64,000 nucleotides of DNA from Adiantum capillus-veneris (GCA_014529385.2 CM043952.1:58302119-58366118); one strand, 5' to 3'; counted from the first letter of the stretch, positions 35,957-48,207 are shown. Translations and numbers: made by a program. The notes: generated by a model not told the origin, from the letters alone.

Positions 35957-36360
35957 AAGCAATCATTGATAGAGATATCGATGCTATGCTCTGCAAGTCT
36001 TAGGTTGGGAACTTTAGCCTGGAAGACAAAGATGTAGGCAAGGTTCTTGAAGATTGGATTGAGTGTATGGATGATTACTTTGACTTGTCTCATTCATCTG
36101 CAGAGAACAAGGCTATCATTGCTAAGTTCAAACTAGAAAAAAGGGGTAAGTGTTGGTGGAGAGACCATTGTACTGAGAATAATGTTGACCCTAATGCAAT
36201 AACTTGGGATTATCTGAAGACTCAACTAAAGAATAACTATCTAAACAAAGTATATCATTCGAACCGCATGAATGAGTTTCTTGATTGCACTCAAGGAACT
36301 AGAGACATGGAGTTATATTATCAGTATTTCTTGACTCTTGTCAAATATGCTCTAGATTGA
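35957..36360 (+). pseudogene. Ty3 gag capsid fragment
   Basis: Begins immediately after the giant LTR. KDVGKVLEDWIECMDDYFDL, then AIIAKFKLEKRGKCWWRDH and LKTQLKNNYL resemble the retrotrans_gag domain. One stop near 36000 and one at 36358. It lacks a primer site and leader, so it belongs to another element into which the giant-LTR element inserted, or was moved here. Confidence 0.65.
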
Positions 36361-36705
36361 TTCTGAGAGTACACATTCTTTCATCTCTCTTAGATGCATT
36401 AGAAACCTCATTCTACGTGAACACCCTGATTCAAACCTTTATAGTGGAATTATCTATGAGTGGGAAGGTTAAGTCTTCTACTTCAGTGGGGTAGCTTGAA
36501 TTTTGGTTTGGACGCTCACAATACTTTATCTCATTTTAGAGTCTTACCCATAGGAGTGTCTGATGGAATTTTAGGAATGGGTTGGCTTAAGGCCAATGAT
36601 GCTCACATACATTACAAAAATGCTTTATTGACTTTTGTAAATGAGTGGAATTCCAGAGTTACAATTATCAAAAAATGGAGGAAACCTAAACTTCAACTAG
36701 GGTAA
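36361..36705 (+). pseudogene. Ty3 protease fragment
   Basis: A frame from 36460 ends with LPIGVSDGILGMGWLKANDA and a strand typical of the C-terminal part of Ty3 proteases. The active-site half is missing or scrambled. It follows the gag fragment in the expected order, so the two are remains of one element. Confidence 0.55.
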
Positions 36706-37892
36706 AGGGGCCATTTGTTGGACGGGGCCCAGATTAAAGCCAAAAGTAAAAATTTGCCGGGGTCCAATTTAAGGACTCATCACAACATATTAAAGTAAAA
36801 AAAATAAACGTGGTCTTACGAGTAGCAACTAGAGACCTTCTGGAACCAAAAAACAAGCCCTCTCTCCCAGCGACTAGTGTCGTTCCTACATGAATAACAA
36901 GACAAAACATCTCAGCAATCATGACAACAACGCTTAGATTCCCACTACCTCTCTCAAGAACTGACACCTCCTCTCTCATGAATTCAAGCAATTATGTTCA
37001 TTAACTACAGACTGTTCATTAAACTGAATGCCGTTGTTCATTACGTTTTTTACATTATCAAACATAATTCAGCGCATTCAAACAAAAGTATTGGCGCCAA
37101 GAAGTTGCGTGGCTCCCCTAGATATGGGGAAACCATAAAAGATGAAGCAAAATCAGCAATTCATCTCTCTATTACACTTCTCTTATCAACCTCATCACCA
37201 TCAAGCTCTCTGCTGCACTTCTCTTATCCCAGCCATTCATGATTGAGGAAAATCAACGTTGTGTTTTCTCTGCTTGTGAGTCTTTAGACTACCTCTACAG
37301 CATCATGCGCACACACTTACTTTCTTCCCTGTCATGTCACAACCATGTTAGAGGCATGGATCATTCAGAAGTAGTCAAAACCTACACCTACATACCATGA
37401 ACTGAGCATATTGCAGCTGCTGCAATCACCAGCACAATCATCAAAGCACGTTTCCCTTATCAAGACCACATTGGAGCTTCAGATCATCATAGCCACAACA
37501 ACAATCAAAGATAATATTATGCACTCTTGATGGCCTCCATAGCTCCATGTGAGTGCAAAAGTTGTTTGATAGAAAGACACCCAGAACTTGCAAACTTCCT
37601 TTGCACTTCCACTTTGGTTCATCGGAGCGGCAGTCGAGTTTGTTGTTGCGGACGTGTGCATGTAAATCCCTCATTTCTCTGCACTATTCCTAGAAAGCAA
37701 GCCCCCTTCATATCTCCAAAAACCCAAAATATTCAGCTCAGTCAGAGAAAAGGCAAGCTACTAGCCCTCAAACAATTCCTCCTCGAGTTACCAAAAAGAA
37801 ATTTTCAGTGAAAGAGTACGAAAACTTTCTTCAAGATTATCAAGAATAAGTCAACAAGTTTCTATTGAGGAGACAAATCTCACATTTCCAGT
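36706..37892. other. unassigned region upstream of the pogo-like gene
   Basis: No convincing ORF. The last 300 bases could be 5' untranslated sequence of the transposase gene. No terminal inverted repeat could be identified. Confidence 0.4.
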
Positions 37893-39665
37893 GTAAGTCT
37901 TCTCCTTCTTTTCTTCATAGAGTGCATGTGTAAGTTTTTTATTTCGTACCCTTTTCTCTTCCCTTTTTTTGCAAGTTTTATGGTTTATAATCTTTGATCT
38001 TCACAGCCATACGTAGTTTCATGCTTCCTTTTCTCTTCATTTTTGTATGTGAGTTTATGTTTTATGCTCTTTCATCTTCATAGTCATTAGTAGTTTCTGA
38101 TTCTTTTTCTTACATTTAGGCCATTCTTAATACAATCTTTACAAATTGATTGTGTTGCTAACAATCTGATATTTGAATAGGTCATGGCAAAGAGAGTGAC
38201 AAGACCCAAACGCAATACTAAAGGCAAAACCTTGTCTTCGACAAAAAAATCCGTCCACTTCACCGTCCTTGAGAGTCAATCAGAAAAGCAAAAATTGAAG
38301 ATGCACAAAGGCCTCAAAAACAACAGCTCCTCTTGCACAAGAAGCAAGAGTCGGATTTCCAAAATTGGTGATTCAAGAGCCGATTGCGCAGACTGGAGAG
38401 CTTGTTACGAATGATGAAGATAAAGCAAGAAAGCAGAGAAAGAAACCATTGAAGCGAAGTTCACTACCATGGACAGAAGAGGATATGACCAAGGCTCTTG
38501 CTGCTTGCGAAGAAGGACTTTCTTTACAAAAATGCTCAATTCAGTTTGGCATCAGTAAATCTACTATAGCAAACTGGGAGGAAGGAAGAACATGCAAGAA
38601 AAGACGAGGTCCTGAGACCATGCTTTCATCAGAATAAGAGGAAGCTTTATTAAAGTGGATATTTCTCAAATGTGATTCTGGGCATGGAGTTTCAGTCATA
38701 GATGTGAAACTGAAGGTTGTTGAAATGTGTCAAACGAGGCACACACTTTTCACCAATGGTATCCCTGGGAAAAGCTGGTGGCTTGCCTTTCAAAAGCGCC
38801 ATCCAGGATTATTCTTTCGATTCTCTGAAGGGTTAGATCAATCAAGAGCTATGAGATTTTGGCCAGATATTGTGAAGACATTACATGACAACTTGTCCAA
38901 GCTTTATGCTGAAAACAGTTATCCACCTACAAATATTTGGAATGCAGATGAGACAGGATTCCAAGGATCCAGGGACAAAGGCATTAAAATTCTGACAAGA
39001 AAAGGGACAAAGTCAGTTTATGGAATAACATGTGATTCACGAGAGTGGATGACTGTTTTATGATGTGTAAATGCAGCTGGTCATTCTATTCCATCATATT
39101 ATATTTTCAAAGGTAGCAAATTCAAGAGCAATTACGTTCAACACTGTGAGCCACGTGCAGCTATGGCAATGCAACGTAAGGCATGGATGACGGGCGAACT
39201 ATTCCAGGCATGGATGGATCACTTCAAAAAGGCAATAAGCCAAGACATGGGTTTTCAGAACAGACATTTATTGGTCCTTGATGGACATGGAAGCCATGTC
39301 TCTTTAGAGGTAGTCACAAGTGCCTATGATTCAGGAATTGACAATGTAACTTTGCCAGAACATACATCCCATAAGCTACAACCTTTAGATGTGTCAGTTT
39401 TCAAATCTCTCAAGACACATTTTCGCAAAGAGAGAGACATATGGCAAGAAAGGAGAGCTCGATAGTAAAAGTGAATTGGCCTCAATTTCATCAAAAGCTT
39501 TAACATTGTCTTTCTCAGAAGAAAACATCAAAGCAGGCTTCAGGGCTACAGGAATTTGGCCACATAATGCAAATGTTGTGAAATTTGAAGGTATGCCATG
39601 CAATCATATGTCAATAGTTGAGGAGAACGGCAATCATTTTCATGATAACGAATCTCAAGTACCAA
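37893..39665 (+). pseudogene. pogo-like (DDE_1, CENPB/Tigger type) transposase
   Basis: A cut-and-paste transposase. A possible 5' intron runs from GTAAGT at 37893 to an AG at 38180, just before the ATG at 38184. After a frameshift near 38360, a helix-turn-helix region reads WTEEDMTKALAACEEG and FGISKSTIANWEEG. The DDE_1 core follows: IWNADETGF (about 38936-38962), LLVLDGHGSHVS (about 39270-39300) and HTSHKLQPLDVSVFKSLK (about 39361-39411), giving three Asp. SEENIKAGFRATGIWP at about 39520 closes it. Stops at 38635 and 39061 and a frameshift near 39440 make it dead. Its end is fused to a copia fragment. Confidence 0.85.
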
Positions 39666-39669
39666 ACAC

Positions 39670-41688
39670 TCCACCCATGCGTGTTTTTGGCTGTTTGGCA
39701 TATGCTTTGGTGCCACAAGTGCAGCGCAGAAAATTGGATGATAAGGCTGTCAAATGTATCATCCGCAAACAAAACGTATTCTGGTTTCACGGGATGTAGT
39801 GTTTGTGGAAGACTCTGTTCAACCCTTGCTGTCATGTACTAGAGACAATAATGTAAGCTCACAGGACATTTATGACACTTTGTTGCCTCTTTTCAGTGGT
39901 GGAAATACGAATGTAAGTTCCAATGAGGCAAATGTACAGCCTATTACTGATGCAGATGTACATGATGTACTTGATGAGGAAAGGGCTGAAAATGAGCAGG
40001 CTAGAGGTATGCCAAAATGGCTGGTGCACACTTTGCGTGACAGTAAATTGGATGCACCTTTATCTAGTCGTACTCGTTCAGGCTCTCGCCATGCATCTTA
40101 TGCATCAGATTGTTATGCTTTGGCTGTGTCTAGTTTACATGATGTTGAGGAGCCTCTGTCTTTTGATGAAGCACAAAATTCAGAAAATTGGATTGCTGCC
40201 ATGAAATCAGAATATGATGCACTAATAGAGAATGACACATGGACTTTATGTGATTTGCCTCCTGGCAAAAAGGCCATTGGTACGAAGTGGGTTTACAAGT
40301 TGAAACGCAAGCCGGATGGTGAGATCGATCGCCATAAGGCTCGACTTGTTGCAAAGGGTTATGCACAACAAAAAGGCATAGATTATGGAGAGACTTTTGC
40401 TCCCACTTGTCGTATGACTACTGTGCGTTTTCTATGTGCATTGGCAGCTCATTTTGGTTGGGATGTACATCAATCAGACATTGTTACTGCTTTCTTGAAT
40501 GGTGACATATTTGAGGAAGTTTATGTAACGCAGCCTCGCGGTTTTGTCATAAAAGGACAAGAGGACAAAGTGTGCAAATGTAAGAAGGATTTGTATGGGT
40601 TGAAGCAATCTCCTCGTGCTTGGTATGAGAAAGCTGACACTCATTTGGTTAAACGAGGCTTTCGTAACAGTCCAACAGAAAGCACATTGTATGTAAAGCG
40701 TGAGGATGATGTATTTCTCATTGTGTTTCTTTATGTTGATGATTTGTTGATCACTGGACCAAATGAGAGACATATTGCTGAATTTAAGGCTGATTTGAAT
40801 GCTACTTTCAAGATGAAAGATTTGGGGTTGTTGCATCATTACTTGGGTATACAGTTTAAGCAGTGTGATGGTGGTATTGCCTTGTGTCAGAAAAGTTACA
40901 TAGAGACATTGCTATGTAAGTTTGGACTTGAGGATTGCAAACCTATTGCCACTCCCATGGAAACAGGTTTGAAGTTGAGTCTACATGATGCTGGCGATCC
41001 TGCTGATGTCACTCTTTACCAAACTGCTGTTGGCTGCCTCATTTATGTATGCAACACGAGGCCAGATATTCAGTTTGCAGTCTCGCAGGTCAGCAGATTT
41101 ATGCATAGCCCAGGGTCTAAGCATTGGCAGGCTGTCAAGAGGATTTTCCGCTACCTTAGTGGCACTTTACATCTTGGCTTGTTTTATCCCAAGGGGGGAT
41201 CATTGCCGCCAGACTTACATGCTTTTTCGGACTCAGATTGGGCTGGTTGTTTTGACACGCGAGTGTCCACAAGTGGTTTTTGTTTCATGCTTGGCAGTTC
41301 ATGTATATCATGGTTGAGCAAGAAGCAACCTACTGTGGCCACTTCGAGTTGTGAGGCTGAGTACAGGGCAGTCTTCACAGCTACGGTTGAGTGTGTATGG
41401 CTCAGACGCCTTATGGCTGACTTGGGTGTTGGACATGACACTGCCAACACTATCTACACTGACAGTCAGAGCGCATTGGCAGTTGCGAGGAACCCAGTTT
41501 TTCATGCTCGCACAAAGCACATTGAGGTGCATTACCACTATGTCAGGGAGAGGCTCTCAACAGGAGAGATCAGCTTGGCTTATGTGCCAACACAGGACAA
41601 CCTTGCAGATCTTTTCACAAAGGCATTGTCTCGTGAGAAGCTTGAAGCTTTTCGCAAAGCTTTGGGCTTACTCCCCTTTGTGGACTGA
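39670..41688 (+). CDS. copia RT and RNase H (partial pol)
   Basis: A short deletion with a frame change near 39752 removes part of the integrase tail; from 39754 a 644-codon frame is fully open. It holds YHPQTKRILVSRDVVF, WTLCDLPPGKKAIGTKWVYK, DLYGLKQSPRAWYEK and the catalytic LYVDDLLIT (about 40730-40756). RNase H follows with SSCEAEYRAVFTATVE, YTDSQSALAVARN and KHIEVHYHYVRE, ending in a TGA at 41686-41688. RT and RNase H look intact, unlike the other elements here, but the element has no 5' end. It is distinct from the copia at 15-20 kb in sequence and LTR. Confidence 0.92.
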
Positions 41689-41763
41689 TCCTGTCCTCAG
41701 GGCCTGGCACTTCCCTTTACTCATGTGCCAGCTCTCGTTCACCGCATCACTCCAGGGGGGATT

Positions 41764-41990
41764 TGTTACCATATACATGTGGTAGTGATGTGTGTGAACA
41801 CACTAGTACCGCCGGGGCATTTTTTCCCTCTTTAGGAGGTTTTTTCCCCCGTGCATTGTATATACGCCCATCACTCTAGGGCTATCTATCTTTCCATTGC
41901 ACACTAAGTAACACACTCTCTATTGTGTGCCTTGAGCTTCCTTCATCTTCTCCAAGCTGTGTGTGTTTCTCTGCAACCCTAATTCCAACA
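41764..41990 (+). repeat. copia 3' LTR, 227 bp
   Basis: TGTTACC...CCAACA after a polypurine tract. TATATA at 41859-41864. Right after it the CACTA coding sequence resumes on the minus strand, so this LTR marks the insertion point. Confidence 0.85.
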
Positions 41991-42947
41991 AAATGATACC
42001 CATCCACCACTCCCCAAGTGGTGCGAGCTCCCTGCCTCTACTCGCGCTCTGGCTGCATCCTTTTGTTGCTTCCACTTGTCGGGATTCTCGCGCGTTGCTT
42101 TCTTTGCATTCTTCCAATCTTCTTTGGCCAGCCAATCTGGCCTGTTCCACCCATGCTTGATTGCTTTTTGCACTTCGGAATGCTTGTGTTTGCAGTATTC
42201 GCGCATTCGAATCTTCATCAGGTCTTCATTGAAGCGCTGATCCCGTGTTGGAACGGGAAACTCATCATGAAGTATGCTGATGACTCTGTTTTTTAAATCA
42301 CTTGGTACTTCACTCCATTTGTTTAGTATGTAGTGTCTAAACAGCTGAGAGCAAAGACCACGCATGCGTGAGATCACCTTCTTGCCGTCATCATCCATGA
42401 TGATGCCGCCGCTGAAGTCGACGGAGTAAGGCAAGCCCTCTAGCCGGTGACGCGTGAACCTGGGTGTCCCGAGAGGGGTCTCTAGCGGCGTGTCGATGGG
42501 GGTACGGACGTCAGGTGTCTCCACCGGCGTCTGGGCCCTGAAGCGAGGAGTGTCGAGTGGGGTGGCTCCTGGCAGAGTAGGTAGAGGTGTGTAGCTGCTA
42601 GGAACAGTCAGCCGCGCAAAACCTGGCGTAGATGGCGATGTTGTGGCTGGTGTGGGGTCGGGCAAAGAAGGGGAGGGTAAAGAGCCTCGTCGAACATGAG
42701 GCGGTGTGGAGGCATCGGTGGAGGAATCCCCACAACAACCGCCACCACCACCACTAGAGCGTCGGTGTCTAGACGAGTGTGAAGACCGTCTCGTCGATGC
42801 CGAAGCTTCGGAGCGCGCCGAATGCTCCGAAAGAGAGGGAGATGCCGATGGAGTAGGAACGCGCGATGATGCGCCAGAGCGATGACGCTCCACGTACCAG
42901 TGTCTCTGTTGCGGTGACAAAGAAGAAAGAAACTCCTCATCATCCAT
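41991..42947 (-). pseudogene. CACTA Transposase_24-type (TnpA-like) protein, truncated
   Basis: ATG at 42945-42947 follows a good 3' splice site (TTTAATGCAG), so an upstream exon may exist. The first 210 residues are Ser/Pro/Thr-rich and include poly-Gly and repeated TP-x-x-TPL units (TPIDTPLETPLGTPRF). The C-terminal half is the conserved domain: RHYILNKWSEVPSDLKNRV, then KHGWNRPDWLAKEDWKNAKK and ATRENPDKWKQQKD. Proteins of this type bind CACTA ends. The frame is cut at 41990 by the copia LTR, losing the C-terminus. Confidence 0.82.
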
Positions 42948-44893
42948 ACCTGCATTAAACACACGAATATTTAAACTTAATATTGAATGAATAGAGTAGA
43001 CAATGACGCAAAGATTGTTAAATACAATGACGTAATGACGCATATAAATACAATGACGCAGTGAATTGAGTGATAGAAGAGGCAAGTCGAAAACTCAAAA
43101 TTTTCAATCAAAAGATGTGAGCGCGAGTAGAAAAGAGCGTTATACACCATGGAAGGTACTTAGAGAGCCAGAGCTTTTACAACACGGAGCAAAATTGTTC
43201 AAATACAATATTTGTGGCTTTAAGAGATCTCTCTTAAATCCTCGCATAACTCAGTATAACTTCCTATATCTATATAGAGCTCTCCGTTTAAACACATATC
43301 CTTTGTTTCATTTTGTAGCTCCTCTGCATGCACCCCATATAGAGTAGTAGCATCTTGATGCTCGTCTGGCACCACCGCAGCGGCTTCTGATTGAGCATCT
43401 TCTCTGATCTCCTCCATTGATGCCGTTGTGATTGGCACATGGTAGCCTTCATACATCCTTGCACTACGAGGGGCTACCTCTATGACGTACCACCAGTTTG
43501 ATGTAGACTTTGTAGGATGAAATATTACCTGCCAGAGCCACATAACTTACATGAGAGATTTCAAGCACATAAGTTGTAAAAGGGGGATGTTAACTATTTA
43601 CATACTTACTTGTTCACAATGCTCGGGTAGTACGAAAGTGTCTCTTAGGTCAGTCCATTTCTTAGTAGAATCCACCTCAAGAAAACCAGACTCTCCTCTA
43701 CGCATAGTAGCGTTGCGACCCTCCATGATTATCTTGAACCATTGCACGTCGAACAAGTCAACAAAAAATCCTCTGTAATCGATCCTCAAAATCTCTTGTA
43801 GCGTGCCAAAGTAAGTGAGTTCCGCCACCACAGGATCTGCATCAGAGGAACGTGGTCGACTAGACTGTTAAAATTTTGCCATGATTCCACAATCTTGAGT
43901 AAAACGCTTTTTGTCGATCCGTTCCACCCTAAAATGTTGACCTTTACACCATGCTGCTGTGTATGACTTATACTACAACGAACAAAGATTATGAGTGGCC
44001 GTTCAAACGTTTAGAAATAAAGTCACTAGCTAGTCGTACATTGCAAACTTACCTTGGTCGCGCAACCCCGAGAGTACTCCCACTCTTCCTCAGTCACTTC
44101 GTCACCGCATTGTTGTGCGCTTTTCAATTGGTTGTGCAACCATCTTAAGCTCATGAATGTTGGTAGGCTTTCCAGAACCGTCGGATAGTGCATCGGTGGT
44201 CGTCTTCCCCGTCTCCACTCGATTCGTGCCCTTTGTCGCTCTTGCTTTGCATCCTCATATTGTGAAATCCACTTTTGCATCACTGGATTGTGAAGCATGC
44301 AAAATCGGTTGATTTTAGCCTCTAGATATTCCGTCATCTTCTTCTCAACACCGAGATTGCACATGACAATCCCAGATATGCGCTCATCATCTATGGTTCG
44401 CCATAGCGTGTCCCGGGCTTTATCAAATCCGTCTAGACACTCTCCAATGTACACTAGGGACTCTGATACCAACCAACCTTCTGCCATGCTACCCTCCGGA
44501 CGTGCCTTTTGACGCACATATCCCTTAAGCGTTTTCATGAAACGTTCTAAGAAGAACATCCATCTGGAATGAACTGTGCCAGCTATTTCCACCTCATCAA
44601 CTATGTGAACAAGAAGATGCACCTGAATGGTTAGCATGGTAGTAGGAAAATGTTTCTCAAACATGCAACCAAGCTCCGCAGCATTTAGTTTGGCGAATGG
44701 TATGGAGTCTACATTGATCTCCTTTTGTGAGATCCATTGCACCAGCTTTGCAAGTTTGTAGATTGTGTTACGGATGTCGAGAGACAAACATCCCTCAATG
44801 GCAACCGGTAAAATAAACTGTAAAGTATGTGTAGCAATGATATTAAAGTCCACACTTTATGCAATGATATTAAAGTCCACTATGAGCGTACCT

Positions 44894-45481
44894 GACACAT
44901 TTTATGCCAATCGTGTGACTTCAAACCGGTAAGCTTTCCTTCTTTAGTAAAACACGTTCGGAGCAAGTGCATTACGCCAGTAGGGGTCCGCAAAGATCGA
45001 ATGGTCTCTTTTACTTTGCGTTCTTGGGCTCCTGTGAAAATCCATGGTGCTTTAGGGAGTTTTATCGATCCATCAGACGCTGTTTGTGGCCAATATTGCT
45101 CCATACGATCCACATTTCTAAGGTCAACTCTGGCTCCCAAAGTATCTTTCTTGCCGGTCAGATGGTCCACATTTTATGATATTAAAGTCCACATTTTATG
45201 CCAATCGTGTGACTTCAAACCGGTAAGCTTTCCTTCTTTAGTAAAACACATTCGGAGCGAGTGCATTACGCCAGTAGGGGTCCGCAAAGATCGAATGGTC
45301 TCTTTTACTTTGCGTTCTTGGGCTCCTGTGAAAATCCATGGTGCTTTAGGGAGTTTTATCGATCCATCAGACGCTGTTTGCGACCAATATTGCTCCATAC
45401 GATCCACATTTTTAAGGTCAACTCTAGCTCCCAAAGTATCTTTCTTGCCGGTCAGATGGTCCCATAGTAGATTACCCACAT
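44894..45481 (-). repeat. 294-bp tandem duplication inside tnp2
   Basis: The segment coding DHLTGKKDTLGARVDL through LKSHDWHKM occurs twice with period 294 (98 codons), with few differences. The join carries a stop (TAA near 45174) flanked by the short repeat CATAAAATGTGGA, the likely recombination site. Confidence 0.9.
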
Positions 45482-46876
45482 TCTTGAATATGTGCATTGG
45501 ATCGAGCAAGTGATTGATCATGAGTCGGGGCCAGTATGGTAACTCGTACCATAGAGATAGTCTCTTCATCCCTGGAGGCAATCCGTCATCGCACATCTCT
45601 TTCTGCTCTAACCATGCTTGTGCAGACATCCTTGGTGGCTCTCTTCCCAAAAAGCCATCGCGTAACACATGATTCTCTGGAAGATACGCTTGATGACCTT
45701 CGTAGATTTGCTTCTTCAGTGAGGGCACCCTACGTGCATTCAGTCTAGGTCCACATGTGACACATGCTCTGTATCCGCTTGTTTGAAGCCCTGCATGTAT
45801 ACACATGATAATAGATCAACTATGGGAAAAAACAAGATTTACAGTGTCTGAGTGAGGAGTGTCAATAGATCACCTGAGCATTCTGTTAGCCCGGGATAGT
45901 CATGCATGGTCCACATTAGAATGCCTCTGATCAAAGCATTCCGTCGTCCTATGTGTCGGCTCATATCCACCACCTCTATGCCAATCCACAATTGTTGTAG
46001 CTCTTCCAATAGTGGACGAAGATACACATCCATATTCTCCACTTTATATCGCCCTGGCACAATCAAGCTTAGCCATAGGTGCCCCTTCTTTGTAGTCAAC
46101 CACGGGGGAATGTTGTAGTTGACGATGACAACGGGCCATACACTGTAAGATGTTGATCTTTGACCAAATGGATTTACGCCATCCATAGCCAGGCCTAAGC
46201 GCAAATTTCGAGCTTCCCTGGCAAAATCCGACCATGTTCCATCTATATGTTTCCAGGCTGCGCAATCTGCAGGAATTCGTAGCACACCATCTGAAGATTT
46301 TTTCTCCTCATGCCATGATGCTAGGGCGGCCATGGACTTACATTCGAAGAAATGCTTGATGCGAGGAAGCAGAGGAAAATGTCGCAAAACCTTTTGTGGA
46401 ATTTTTGTCCCATGGAGATCTACTCGATATCTTTCGGAATCACATTTCGGACACTTCTCCATGTCTATGTATTCCCCTCTGAAAAGAATGCAGTCATTAG
46501 GACAAGCGTGGATAGAATTGTAATCCATCCCCAAGTTTCGCAAAATCTTTCTTGCTTCATCTCGGGAATCTGGCATCACATTGTCAGCTCGTAGTATGTG
46601 CTCTTTAAGCAATCTACACAACCTAAAAATACGATACAGTCGTGTAAAAATCTATCAGATCATTATTCATTTAGAGTTTTATTAAAGTAAACTAATTGTA
46701 ATAGATCACCTGAAAAGCGCTGTGATGCTAGTGTCACTCCATCCAAACTTTGCCTGCATGTTGAGAAGAACCAGGAGTGCTTTCAATCTAAACATACGTG
46801 CTCCATTATACAATGGCGTATCGGCTTCACTTTTCATATCATCATAGATAAGCCTTTCTGAATCCATGACCGTCTC

Positions 46877-46988
46877 GATCATTTCATCAATCTCGGGCTC
46901 AAACATTGCCTCATTGGGAATGTGCTCTACATGATCATTTCATCAATCTCGGGCTCAAACATTGCCTCGTTGGGAATGTGCTCTACAT
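46877..46988 (-). repeat. 56-bp tandem duplication in tnp2
   Basis: GATCATTTCATCAATCTCGG... occurs from 46877 and again from 46933 with one visible base change. 56 is not a multiple of three, so it breaks the frame. Confidence 0.92.
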
Positions 46989-47298
46989 GATCATCCCCTG
47001 AGCTGTCAAAGGCTACATCTTGTGGCCTCACATATGCTGCTTGACCAAAGCGCCTGCGAACACGTCTATTGGGTTGCAAGATTGCTGCTTGTTGGCCAGC
47101 GTCAGAGTCTGACGAGTTATAATTGGCAACAACTCAATCTATAATAGATGGATCGAACTCGCCAAATTCACGAACGTGCTGCAAAGAAACACGTCTTGTC
47201 CATCGCACACCATGCTTGCATTGATTACAAGGACATAAGACCCTCGTTGAGAGATAGGTGTTTCGGTTGGACGGTCCCACATCCTCGTCACTACTCAT

Positions 47299-47360
47299 AA
47301 TGAGGATAAAAATCTTATAACCTGGACAACAAATTTAATATTCTATTGGCATTCTTCATC

Positions 47361-47408
<48 letters not shown>

Positions 47409-48207
47409 CTCACATTCTCTAGTCATGTCCAATCCCCGCATACCTCGGTCTAGAGGTGCACGGAGATCAGAACCACCGGGTTATAATCTCGTCTTTATTG
47501 GTCAATACCTATGTTTGTGGGTACAAGAAATCTACAGACCCACGTCTACATGATACTGCATGTAGTGGACAAAACCCCTTTGGACCGTTCTTGCTCTTGT
47601 TACTAACTTTGAAGTTGCTGTTGAATGACTAGAGGTTGTCTAGATGGTCATTGTCAGGGATGTAGTGACTCTTGCCTCCCTGAAGATCCACCTTCTTCCC
47701 TATCTTCTGAAGACATTTCACCAGTACTTTTGGATCGACGGAGCCCACCATGAGTGAAGGCAGCAATACCCTATATTCCATTGAGGGCTTTCTTTACCCG
47801 CTTCATGCAGGCATCGCAGTCTATGGAGACCTAAATCTAATCTAATATATCGTAAATCTAAATCTAGCATAAATAAACGTAAATCTAACTAAAAATAAAC
47901 CTAAATCTAATCTAATTTAACTTAAATAAACCTAAATCTAATTTAACGTAAGTCTACATCTAACCTAATCTTTAACGTCTTTTAGGATAGTTTCCTACGA
48001 CGTTATAACTCTCTTCTTCTTGTGTGTGTGCGCGTGTGTGGATGTGTGTGCCAATAAAAAGAGATAAATGGTATAACCTTTCTATCACCCATGCCAAGTA
48101 TGATAGATTGGTTATGCCATTTCCCTCTTGAATAATAGGTCTTGAGTTCAACTCCTCGTCGGCTAGATCTTTAGGTCTTTTAATTTTAATTAGTTTCCTA
48201 CGACGTT
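47299..48207 (-). other. CACTA 5' leader region
   Basis: Sequence between tnp2 and the Ty3 insertion. Holds a (TC)n tract (about 47364-47405), an array of AAATCTAA-like units (about 47828-47960), and (TG)n near 48020. A string TAGTTTCCTACGACGTT occurs twice (about 47990 and 48192). No coding frame. Confidence 0.6.

Larger units (their letters stand above)
39670..41990 (+). mobile_element. 5'-truncated copia element with 3' LTR
   Basis: Starts inside the integrase C-terminal region (RVFGCLAYALVPQ) directly after the pogo-like frame and runs through RT, RNase H, a polypurine tract (CCAGGGGGGATT, about 41752-41763) and a 227-bp LTR. The 5' LTR, gag, protease and integrase core are missing. Its LTR end interrupts the CACTA gene on the other strand. 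Confidence 0.88.
43220..47298 (-). pseudogene. CACTA tnp2-type transposase (TnpD-like)
   Basis: Read from 47298 down. ATG is followed by the transposase-associated zinc region (LCPCNQCKHGVRW), a stop near 47140, then FGWSDTSITALFR. The tnp2 core covers about 46620-44880: HACPNDCILFRGEYID, CPKCDSERY, GRRNALIRGILMWTMHDYPG, LIDPMH-like block as INHLLDPMHIFKNV, and LKSHDWHKM. DUF4218 (AELGCMFEKHFPTTM, SRWMFFLERFMKTLKGYVR) is at 44853-44300, and DUF4216 (LTYFGTLQEILRIDYRGF) at 43831-43600, ending near 43220. Small introns separate these. A 294-bp internal duplication and a 56-bp duplication, plus stops, make it non-functional. Confidence 0.88.

Noticed and set aside
36706-37892. Short plus and minus frames upstream of the pogo-like gene
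   Set aside because: No domain and no continuity with the transposase; possible untranslated leader only.
42608-42964. 118-codon minus-strand frame overlapping the Transposase_24 gene
   Set aside because: Alternative-frame shadow of the Ser/Pro-rich region.
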